From Azospirillum tabaci (GTDB taxonomy: Bacteria > Pseudomonadota > Alphaproteobacteria > Azospirillales > Azospirillaceae): a stretch of DNA of 64,000 nucleotides. The DNA lies in NCBI RefSeq assembly GCF_014596085.1, contig NZ_JACCJY010000008.1:110021-174020 (forward strand), given 5' to 3'. Shown piece after piece: positions 51,909-63,900 of the stretch. A program made the translations under genes and the position numbers. How positions within the stretch are numbered: position 1 is the first letter of the stretch; each line of letters opens with the position of its first letter. The notes beneath the pieces are model-generated. The model was not told the DNA's origin. It did no database searches and saw only the letters and a list, made by a program, of their open reading frames with translations.

Positions 51909-54900
51909 ATGGGCAAGGGCAACGTCACCACCACCTCCGGCATCACCGAGATTCCCGGCGCGCGCCGTCACCGCCAGACGCTGCGCCAGCGGCTGCTGCT
52001 GTCGTCCGCGACGGAGGCGCCCCAGCGCGGCGGCGGCACCCGGCGCCAGCGCCGCGCGGCGAAGGCACGGGGGGGCATCGATTTCGCGCGGCTGGCGCTG
52101 CGCAGCGTGATCGGCGTGGCGCTGTCCACCCTGTTCGCGGGCGCCGCCTACGCCAACCCGCTGGAAGGCACCGTCACGGCGGGCGCGGCGACCATCCAGT
52201 CGGCGACCCCGAAGTCGATGGAGATCCTGCAGTCCACCGACAAGGCCATCATCAACTGGAAGTCCTTCAGCATCGACGCCGGCGAGAAGGTCACCTTCCA
52301 GCAGCCGTCGACGTCCAGCGTCACGCTGAACCGGGTCACCGGCAACGACCCGTCCAAGATCATGGGCAGCCTGTCGGCCAACGGCACGGTCATGCTCGTC
52401 AACCCCAACGGCGTGGTGATCGGCGCCGGGGCGAAGGTGGATGTCGGCGGGCTGGTGGCGACCACCGCCAACATCTCCGACGCCAACTTCATGGCGGGCA
52501 AGTACCAGTTCGACCAAGCCTCCACCAAGCCGAACGCGATGGTGGTGAACGAGGGCGACATCACCGTCAAGGACAGCGGTCTGGCCGCCCTGGTGGCCCC
52601 GCACGTCCGCAACTCCGGCGTCATCCGCGCGAAGCTGGGCAAGGTCGCGCTGGGCGGTGCCGAGACCTTCACGCTCGACTTCCACGGCGACGGGCTGATC
52701 AGCTTCGACGCCAGCTCCGCCGTGAAGACGGTGGCGAAGGACGCGGACGGCAAGCCGGTCGCCGCGCTGGTCGTCAATTCCGGCGAGATCGCCGCGGAGG
52801 GCGGCAGCGTCACCCTGTCGGCGCGCGCCGTGAAGGGCGTGATCGACAACGTCATCAACACCGACGGCGTCATCAAGGCCACCTCGGTCGGCAGCGCCAA
52901 CGGCAAGATCGTCCTGTCGGGTGGCGACACCGGCAAGGTCACCATCGGCGGCACCGTCGATGCCAGCGGGCGCGGGGAGGGGCAGACCGGCGGCACCGTC
53001 GTCGCCACCGGCGCCGAGATCGCCGTGAAGAAGAACGCCCGCGTCGACGCCTCCGGCAGCAAGGGCGGCGGCGAGGTCGCCATCGGCAGCAAGACGGGCC
53101 GCTCCGGCACCTGGTCGGACAAGGTGACGGTGGAGGCCGGCGCCACCCTGTCCGCCGACGCCGTCAAGGCCGGCAAGGGCGGCAGCGTGACGGTGCTGTC
53201 GCAGAAAAGCACAAAGCACGCCGGTAAAATCTCCGCCCGCGGCGGTGCGGAGGGCGGCGACGGCGGCTTCGCCGAGGTCTCCAGCCACAAGGACATCACG
53301 CTGACCGGCAGCGTCGACCTGACCGCGCCCAAGGGTGCGGCCGGCGTCTTCCTTCTCGACCCGGAAAGCCTGCGCATCGTCAGCTCCGTCGGCGGCAGCC
53401 AGGACGGCGCCGCGGCGGACGGCACGATCGGCGTCAACGACCCCAACCTGGGCAGCGGCGACGCCGTCAACACGGTGTCGAAGCAGGTGCTGGAGAGCAT
53501 CGCCGGCAACGCGAACATCGTGCTGGAGGCCTCGGGCCTCATCAAAGTGGAGACCAGCCTCGATCTCCAGACCACCGCCGGCCACAGCTTCACGCTGCGG
53601 TCGCTGACCACCAGCGGCATCGCCTTCACCGACGCCAGCTACGAGATCCGCACCAACGGCGGCGACATCGTGCTGGAAGCCAACGGCATGGCCAGCAACC
53701 TGACCAACATCGGCAAGCTGACGACCCGTGGCGGTGCGGTGCGGCTGACCGCCACCAACAACGTCCAGCTCGCCAACCTGATCGACACCACGCCGGTCTC
53801 GGGAAGCGCCGGGGCGGTCTCCGTCAGCGCCCAGAGCGGCTCCCTGAGCGCGCTGGACGCCGGCCGGATCGTCGGCGGTCCGGTCACCCTGACCGCCGGC
53901 GGCGACATCGGCGCCACCGGCGCGGCGGTGTCGACCAGCAGCACCCAGCTCTCCCTGGTCACCGGCGGCAACCTGTTCGTCACCAACGACCGGACGCTGA
54001 CCGACCTCTCCGTCACCAGCACGCACCGGGCGGCCGGGGCCAACAGCCAGTTCTTCGTGGCCTCCACGGGCCTGACCTTCACCGTCACCGACTCGGTCGG
54101 GGGCACCGCGCTCGACACGATCGGCCAGACCGGCGGGCTGAACAGCTTCGCCTTCCGCAGCGACCGGAACATCCAGGTCGGCACGGTCAGCGCCGGAACG
54201 GGGTCCGTCGCGCTGACCAGCACCGCCGGCAACATCACCGGCACCAGCGCGAGCCTGCTGACCGGCGGCGCGCTGACGCTGACGGCCGGCGGCTCCTCGG
54301 GCAGCAACGGCGCCATCGGCACGTCGTTGCAGGCGCTGAACACCGCCGGCGGCAGCCTCACCGCGACGGCCGGCAGCGGCGGCGTCTCTCTGTCGAACAC
54401 CGGCGCGCTGGCCCTCGCCAGCCTGACCAGCAGCGGCGCCACCACCGTCACCGCCACCGGCGACCTGACGGTCGGTGCGGTGACCAGCGGCGGTGCCCTG
54501 ACTCTCACCAGCAGCGGTGGCAGCATCCTGAACGACGCCAACGCGTCGACCACCATCAGCGCCTACAGCTTGGCCCTAAGCGCCGCCGGCAGCATCGGCA
54601 CCAGCGGCACGGCCCTGACCGCCGGTTCCTACAACATCGACGCCACCTCCGGCGCGGGCGGCGTCTTCCTGACCACGTCGGGCTCGGCGGTGCTGGGCTC
54701 CATCGTCTCGACCAACGGCGACGTCGCGATCACCACCGGCGGCACCACCACCATCGGGACGATCACCAGCGCCAACGGGACCAGCAGCATCGCCGTCACG
54801 GCGAACGGCACGGTGTCCGACATCACCGCGACCACGGTCGATGCCGGGGCCAACGGCAACGTCACCCTCACGACCGCCAACGGCAGCATCACCGCCCTGT

Positions 54901-57900
54901 CCGGCACGATCACCGGCGACAACGTCACCCTCGCCGCCGGAGGCAGCACCTCCACGGTGACGGTGAACACCGCGGCGAAGCGGCTGACGGTCACCAACGG
55001 TTCGGGCAACGTCACGGTCTTGCAGACCGGCGCTGTGACCGTTGACAACATCACCTCGGCCAGTTCCTCGGTCTCGCTCACCGTCACCGGCGGCGCCGCC
55101 ACGCTGGGGACGATCAAGGCGTCGAACACCGGCGCGATCTCCGTGACGGCGACCGGCGGCGCCATTCTGGGCAAGGACGCCAACAACCGGCTGTCCGCCA
55201 ACGCCATCGCCCTGAGCACGGACGGCGCCATCGGAAGTGCCGCCACCCATCTGCGCACCTCAACGGGTTCGCTGACGCTGACCAATGTCGGGGATCTGTA
55301 TCTCGACAACAGCGGCGTGATCCTGACCGGCCTGTCGATCACCAATCGTCATGTCGGCACGACCGCCAACGCGCTGGAACTCACCTCCGAATACTTCAAC
55401 TTCGTGGTCGGCGACAACGGCACCGCGACCATCCTGGAGGCGGTCGGCAGCCCGAAGCTGTCCACCCTCAGCTTCAACAGCGACATCGACCTGATCGTCG
55501 GCGATCTGGCCACGGTTGGGGTGGGCGGCACGGTCACGCTGACCTCCACCGCCGGCAGCATCCGTGACGACGGCAGCCTGAACACGCGGATCAACGCCGA
55601 CACCGCGACGTTGAGCGCCGCGGCGGGCAGCCTGGGCGAGGCCTCCGCTCCGCTGGGCCTCAACGCCACGAAGCTGGTGCTGACCACCGGCGGCGACCTG
55701 CACGTCACCAACCTGTCCGACATGGCGGAGCTGACCGTCACCAGCACGCATGCCGACACGACGGTGGTGAACAGCTACTCGATCACCGCGCCGAACTTCG
55801 CCTTCGACCTGACCGACGACGCCACCAGCGGCTATCTGCTGCGCACGCTGGTCGACACCACCGGCCAGATCTTCTCCTTCAAGGGCGACCGCGACATCCG
55901 GCTGGGCCGGGTCGATCTGACCGACATGAGCGGCGTCCTCCCCAACAATGGGATGCCTTCGCTCGGCCAGACCTACAGCATCTTCAACGCCGAGACGACG
56001 AACGGCTCCATTCTGGACGATGGATCGAAGACCACGCTGGTCTTGGCCGGGTCGGTCAACCTGAAGGCCAGCAAGGCGATCGGCAGCGGCTCGGGCACCG
56101 AGTATCTGGACGTCGTCACCCCCGTCCTGAACGCCCGCGCGTCGGACGGCGGAATCTACATCACCCTGCCGACCTCGACGGGCGTCGACAACCAGAAGAA
56201 CCTGATCACGCTGGGCAGCAGCTTCTTCAGCGCCGCCAACAACCCCATCGTGGTGACGGCGACCTGGGGCGACATCGCCTTCGGCTCTAATTTCTCGTCC
56301 AGCGCCAGCAGCGACATCACGGTAAAGGCGACCCACGGGTCGATCCTGAACCCGAACAGCGCCAGCTTGCGCGCCAGCGACACCGGCACGGTGACCCTCA
56401 CCGCCGGGAAGGACATCGGCTCCGCGTCCAACGCCCTTGTGGTGCGGGGCGGCACGCTGGTCGCCAGTGCCGGCGGCTCCCTGTGGCTCGGCCTGACGGG
56501 CGGGAACCCGGTCGCGCTGAACAGCCTGACGGCGGGCGGCGACATCAGCGTCACGCAGTCCAGCGGCACGATGACCGTCGGGACGGTCAACGCCAACAAC
56601 GGCACCGGCACCGTCGAGCTGAAGGTTGGCAGCGGCAGCATCCAGGGCGACACCGACACCACCACCCGCATTTCCGCGGGCAAGGTGATCCTGGACGCCA
56701 GCGGCAGCGTCGGCAGCGTGAACGCGCTGGATGTGGCGACGGCGAACCTGTCGATCAAAGCGGGCGGGTCCATCGGCATCGCCGGCACGATGGCGCTGAC
56801 CGATCTCACCCTGACGCGCGGCTCCTACTCCGGCGGCACCATCGGGATCAACACGGTCAACGGGCAGGTCTTCACCCTGTCGGACAGCTCGTCGCAGTCC
56901 ACGATCCAGACCGTCACCAGCAGCACGGCGCTGAACTTCGCCTTCAATTCGTCGCGTGCGATCAAGGTCGGCACCGTCAACGTCGGAACGGGCGGCAGCG
57001 TCGCCATCGTCTCGTCCAGCGGCGTCACCAACACCGGCAACGGCAGCAAGATCACCGCCGGCAAGGTGTCGCTGGAGGCGGGGACCTCCTCCTCCATCGG
57101 TGATTCGACCCTCTACGGGGCCATCAGCCTCGACACCGGCGACCTGTCGGTGACCGCCGGGCGCAACATCCACGTCGACAACAACGGGCGCGCCTTCAAC
57201 AGCCTGGCGATCACCAGCACGAACAGCACCACCAACTCCTCGACCGCGAGCACCTTCTCCATCGGCAGCACCGGTGCTCAGATCTACACGCTGGTCGACA
57301 GCGGCACCAAGGTCGGCATCGACATCGCCAGCGCCCAGAACAGCAACTTCAGCTTCACCGGCAAGAAGAACATCGAGGTCAACCAGATTACCGCCGGCGG
57401 CGGCTCGGTCAGCCTGACCACGGCGGGCGGCGGGGAGAACTCGACGATCACCATGGCGGGAAGCGGAACCATCACGGCGTCCTCCGTTACCCTGTCTGCC
57501 AACGGCTCCGGCACCAACGGCGGTTCCATCGGCACCAGCACGCGGGCGGTGAAGACCTCCGCCGCGTCGCTGACCCTGGTGAGCAACGGCGACCTTTACA
57601 TCAACAACAGCAACGCCGCGCTGACCGCGCTGGACGTCACCGTCACGCACAAGACGTCGACCACCGCGGGCACCTACCAGTTCAACGCCCTCGGCTCCAA
57701 CCGCAGCTTCACGGTGACCGAAGCCAGCGGCATCCAGACGCTGGCCCTGTCCACGCCGAGCAACGGCAGCATGAATCTGCGCTACAGCGTGGATCGCGGC
57801 ATCGTGGCCGACACCATCGACGCCGGCACCAGCTCCACCGGTTCGGTGACGCTGATTTCCACCGGGTCGGCGTCGGGCGCGTCCGGCGGCCCATCGATCA

Positions 57901-60900
57901 ACGGGTCGGGCACGATCACGGCGGGCTCGGTCTCCCTGACCGCGACCGGCAGCAACGGCAACGTCGGCGGCACCAACCAGGTGCTGACCAGCACGCAGAA
58001 GCTGTCCATCGCGTCGGGCGGCAACGTGACGGTCAGCAACAACACGACCCTGACCGATCTCACTCTGGACTTCCGGCACAACAAGTCCGGCGGGGGCAGC
58101 AACACCTACTCCATCAGCTCGACCGGTCTGACCGCCTCCTTCAGCGATTCGTCGCTGCAGGAAGGTCTGACGGTGACGAACGTCACCCAGAGCGGGCTGA
58201 AGCTGAACATCAGCAACGACAAGGCCCTGCGGATCGCGAAGATCGACGTCGGGAACAGCGGCACCGTCGATCTGACCGCCAATTCCGGCACGTCCGCCAT
58301 CAACGCTTCCAACAGCAGCGGCGCCGCAATCACCGCGGGCAGCCTGACGCTGAAGGCGACCAGCGTCGGCCATACCAACGGCAGCGGTTCCTACTTCACC
58401 ACCCAGGTCGGCACCCTGTCGGCCAATCTGACCGGATCGCTGGCGCTCAGCAATTCCGGCACCCTGACGCTGAAGGACGTGAAGGCCGGCTCCTCGGCGG
58501 ACATCCAGGTGACCAACAACGGGTCGCTCCTCCAGTCCGGAACCAAGCCGCTGAGCGCGGACAAGGTGACGCTCACGGTCGAGGGCGGCTCCATCGGGGC
58601 GTCCGGCACGCCGCTGCTGACCGAGACGCGGACCCTGGAGGTGATCGCCGGACGCAACGTCCACCTGACGAACAGCGCCGACCTGTATGCCCTCAACCTG
58701 AATCTCAAGCACGCCTCCACAGGCACGCAGAACGTCTACGACATCCGGTCGGAAGGGCTGAACTTCGCGCTGACCGACAGCAACACCGGCAGCCAGTACA
58801 CCCTCGGCAGCGTCGTGGACGCAAGCGGCCTCGACTTCTCGTTCAAGAGCGAAAACAGCGTCGCCTTGGGGACGATCAACGGCGGCCTGGCCCGCAAGGT
58901 GACCGTCGAGACCACCGGCACCAACAAGGACATCCTCAGCAACGGCAGCGCGATGGTGACCGCCGGCACGGTCACCCTCACCTCGACCGGCGGCATCGGT
59001 CAGGCTGGATCGTCGGCCAACCACATCGGGACGATGGCCGACACGCTGGCGCTGACCACGGGGACCGACGCCTTTGTGGACAACGGCAAGGATCTGACCG
59101 CGCTGTCGCTGACCAGCAAGCGGACGACCGGCGCCGGCACCTATCAGATCACCGCGCCGCAACTCGTCTTCACCATGGCGGACGACGGCACCACCACCAC
59201 GCTGAGCGGGTTGACCGACACCACGGGCCTCGCCTTCAAGCTGGACACCCAGCACGCGCTGTCCATCGGCACGCTCAACGTGCAGAACTGGGGCACCGTC
59301 GACCTGACCAGCGCGGGGAACATCCTGGGCGCCGCTTCGGCGATGGCGGACAATCCGACCAACCGCATCACCGCGGGCACCGCGACCCTGAGCAGCGGCG
59401 GCGGCGCCATCGGCTCCTCCAGCAACAAGATCCACCTGTCGGCTTCGTCCGCGACCTTCAACGTCACCGGCGACCTCTACGTTGAATCCGACACCCGCAT
59501 CGACACGCTGAAGATCAAGAGCTCCTCGTCCTCCATCGCCAACCGCAGCTACAGCCTGACCTCGGTCGACACGTCGGGCTCGGCCATCGCGCTGACCGGC
59601 GCCGAGAGCAACACCCAGACGGTGCTGGCCTCGCTGACCGACCGCAGCGGCGTGCGCTTCACCTTCGACAGTCACCGCAAATTGGTCGTCGGCGGCCTGG
59701 ACGTCGGCAAGACCGGCACGATCAGCCTGATCGCCGACCCCGGCATCGTCGGGAACGGCCACTCGGTCCTCAAGATCAACGCCGGCGTCGCGAGCCTGAC
59801 GTCCTCCTCCAACGTGGTCGGTGCGAACGGGGGTGAATTCATCAGCATCACCACCGGCAACCTGACGGTGAACGCCAACAACGGCGCCGTGATCAACCTG
59901 CACGGTTCGACGGTCATCGACGCCATGAACCTGGCCGGTGCGCTGACCCTGAACAACTCCACCGGCGACATCGCGCTTGGCTCGATCTCCATGAACGGCG
60001 CCAACGCGGTCATCAACAACCAGGGCGGGTCGATCCTCAGCGGCACGATCAGCGGCAGCAATCTGGTGAACCTGACGGCGACCGGCTCCATCGGCAACGT
60101 CAGCGCCATCGCGACGCAGGCCAATTCCACCAGCACCACGCTGACCGCCAGCGCCGCCGGCAGCATCGCGGTGTCGGAAAGCAAGAGCCTGATCGCCCAA
60201 TCGGTGGTGAGCACCGGTGGCGGTGCGATCAAGCTGTCGACCGGCTCCCAGGGGACCGGCCTCCTGACCGCCGGCACCATCACCACGACCGGGTCGGTGT
60301 CGCTGACCAGCAGCGACGGCAACATCCGGGGCAACAGCGGCAATCTGGTGACCGGCGGCAGCGTCGAATTGTCCGCGACCAAGGGCGCCATCGCCGACAC
60401 GGGCTCCACGCTCAACGTCGCGACGACCGATCTGACGATCAAGACCCCCGGCACCTTCAACGTCGCCGACACGCTCGACCTCGCCAAGCTGAGCATCGAC
60501 CGCACGCCGTCCATCGGCACCACCACCTCCGGCACGATGAGCCTGACGGCGGCCAACCTGAGCTGGAACGTCACGGACAGCGGCGGCACCACCACCTTCA
60601 CCACGCTGACCGACAGCACCGGCCTGGACTTCACCTTCAAGGCGCCGGGGGCGATCGCCATCGGCACGGTGAACACGGGTGCCTCCAGCACGGTCAGCCT
60701 GACGGCCACGGGCAACAGCACGACCGCCGGCAACATCACGGCGGTGGACAGCGCGTCCATCATCACTGCGGGCTCCCTGAAGCTGGACGCGCAGAAGAGG
60801 ACCAACGAGACGGGCAACAGCAGCGCCATCGGCGGCAGCGCCACGGCGCTGGGCATGAACGTGTCCAGCCTGACCGCCAGCAGCGGCTCCGGCGGCCTCT

Positions 60901-63900
60901 TCGTGAAGAACGCGGCGGGGCTGAACCTCAGCTCCATCACCACGGGCGGCGCCCTGACGGTGGCCGCGGCGACCGGCGACCTGACCGTCTCCAACCTTTC
61001 CTACGACACCAGCAAGGCGCTGACCCTGACGGCTACGACCGGCCGGATCCTCAGCGGCGGTTCCAGCCTGAGCCTGGGCAACGGCAGCACCACGCTGACG
61101 GCGGGAGCCGGCATCGGCACGGCCGACTCGGCGCTGAAGATCTCGGCGTCCGGCACCGGGGCGCTGACCACCAACGTCACGGGCGCGGGCGGCGTCTATC
61201 TCAACATCGCCGGGCATCTGACGGGCGGGCTGAGCGCCGCCGTCCACAACGGTCCGGTGGTGGTGGCGAGCAGCGGCAACATCACGCTGACCAACGTCGC
61301 CATCGCCACCGATGCGGCGGGCAACAGCATCACCGTGACCTCGACCGGCGGTTCCATCACGGCCGGCACGGTGACGGCGGGCGCCAACAACGGTTCGGTC
61401 ACGCTGAGCGCCACCGGCAACGGCGGCAAGATCCTGGCCGCCAGCGGCGGCTCCGCGGTCACCGCCAAGACCGTCGCGCTGAACGGTGCCGGCGGCATCG
61501 GCACCTCCTCCGCCCGTGTCGGCGTGGGCGGTGCCCAGGTGCAGGCGAACGGCGGGTCGGGCGACATCTATCTGAGCACGACCGGCGCCACCGCGCTGGC
61601 CTACGCCGCGACGACCGGCGGCAAGATCGACGTGCTGGCCGGCGATCGCCTCCAGGTGGTCAGCGCCAGCACCGGCGGCGGAGCGATTTCGATCTCCTCC
61701 ACCGCGGTGGACGCCGACATCATTGCCGGCAGCCTCAACGCCGGCACCGGTGCGGTCACCCTCAGCTCGACCGGGGGCGGGGTGTATGACGACGGCCTTG
61801 CCGAGACGCGGATCGTCGGCGGCTCGGTGTCGCTGACCGGCGGCAAGGGCGTCGGCACTTCCAGCCGGTCGGTCCAGACCACCACCGGCAGCCTCACCCT
61901 GGCGAGCGCCACCGGCAGCATCTATCTGACCGACGCCACCACCAGCGGCGTCACCGTCGCCTCGGCCACCGCCTCCAGCGGCTCGGTCACCATCGAGTCC
62001 GCCGGCACGATGACGGTCCAGTCGGTGTCGGCCAACACCACCAGCGGAGCGGTCGCCCTGACCGCGGCCGGTTCCATCCTGGGCAGCGGCAACGGCATCC
62101 ATGTGACCGGCCACTCGGCCAGCCTGACCGCCTCCGGCGGCAGCATCGGCACCGTCACCGACACCGCCACCGGCGCCGGCACGCCGATCACGATGAACGT
62201 GTCCAGCCTCACCGGCCTGACCGCCACCGGCACCACGCCGGTCATCTCCGTCGACAACGTCAACAGCGCCGCCCTGACGCTGGGCAACAACCTCGTTGCC
62301 CTGGGGGCGGGCGGGTCCGCCTACATCCGCACGGCGGGGAACCTGGACGCCAGCGCCGGTCTGTCGATGACCAGCGGCAACCTGCTGCTGCAGTCCGGCG
62401 GGGTGCTGACCCTGCCGACGGCGGCGATCAACCTCGGCACGGGCGCGCTGACGTTGAAGGGCACCACCGACGTGGTGGCTGCGGGCGCCTCGCCGCGGAC
62501 GCTGTCGATCACCGCGGGCTCGCTGACCTTCGCCAGCGGCTCCAGCGGCGGCAACACCACCCTCAACACCACGGTCGGCACGATCGACGCCAGCCTGACC
62601 GGCGCCGGCAAGAGCCTGAGCGTCAACAACACCGGCACGCTGACGTCGGCGACCCTCAGCGCCAACGGCACCGTCACCGCCACCAGCAGCACCGGCATGA
62701 CCGCGACCTCGGTGACCGGCGTCGGCACGGTCAGCCTGACCGCGACGGCGGGTGACCTGACGGTCGGCACGATCAACGCCGGGACGACCGGCACGATCAA
62801 CCTGTCGGCGGCGGCTGGTAGCCTGCTGACCGGCAACGGCACCAGCCTGACCGGCGGCTCGCTGAACCTGACCTCGAACACCGGGATCGGGACCAGCACC
62901 GCCGCCTTCACCAGCACCATCGCCAACATCTCGGCAACGGTGACCGGAACGGGCGGAATCTATCTGGCCGGCACCAGCTTCACCCTGGGCAACCTCTCCA
63001 CCTCCAACGGCGACATCGCCGTCACCGCCAGCGGCGGCATCAGCGACGGCAACGCCACCACCGGCATCACCGCCGGGGGCAGCGGCACCATCTCCCTGGT
63101 CTCCACGGGGGGCGCGGTCACTCTGACCAAGGCGGTGAGCAGCACCGGTTCGGACGCCACCCGGGCGAGTGTGACGGTGCAGGGCGCCACCATTGCCCTG
63201 GGCAACGTCACCAGCACGGGCACGCAGACCTACACCGGCAACACCACGCTGGGCGGCGCGCTGACCGGCAAGTCGGTGACCGTCACCGGGAACCTGACCC
63301 TGTCGGGCGCCAACCGCACGATGACCGCGACCGGCGGGGACCTGTCGGTGAGCGGCACGCTGAACGGCGGCGGGTACGGGGCGACCCTGCTCGCCGCGCA
63401 GGGCGGCGTGACGCTGGGCGGGGCGGCCAGCAACCTGGCCTATCTGTCGGCCACCGCGGGGACCATCGGCCTGCGCGACGTGACGACGACGGGTGCGCAG
63501 AGCTACACCGGCGCGACCAGCCTCCAGGGCACCTACACCACCACCAACAGCGCGGTCACGGTGACCGGCGCCACGACGCTGGCGGGCGGCACCACCGTGA
63601 GCACCGGCAGCGGAAACGTGCTGTTCAGCGGCACTGTGAACGGCGCCCATGCACTGACCGTCAACAACAGCGGCACCAGCACCTTCACCGGCGCGGTGGG
63701 CGGTGCGACGGCCCTGGCGAGCCTGACTACGAACGCGGGCGGGTCCACCGTCCTGAAGTCGGTGACCACCGCGGGCGCTCAGAGCTATGGCGACAATGTC
63801 GCCCTGGACGGCACCTACGCCACGGGTAGCGGTGCCTTCAGCGTGACCGGAACCACGACCCTGAGCGGCGACACCACGGTGAACGCCGGCAGTGGTGCCG

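Noticed and set aside
50202..54026. Minus-strand open frame of about 1274 codons
   Set aside because: Reverse shadow of tpsB and the start of tpsA; no recognisable domain, and it overlaps two well-supported genes.
55260..63650. Minus-strand open frame of about 2796 codons
   Set aside because: It is the mirror of the TpsA gene. Its product is Gly/Ala/Asp/Arg-rich without domains, while the plus strand has clear TPS and beta-helix sequence. GC-rich codons leave the reverse frames open.
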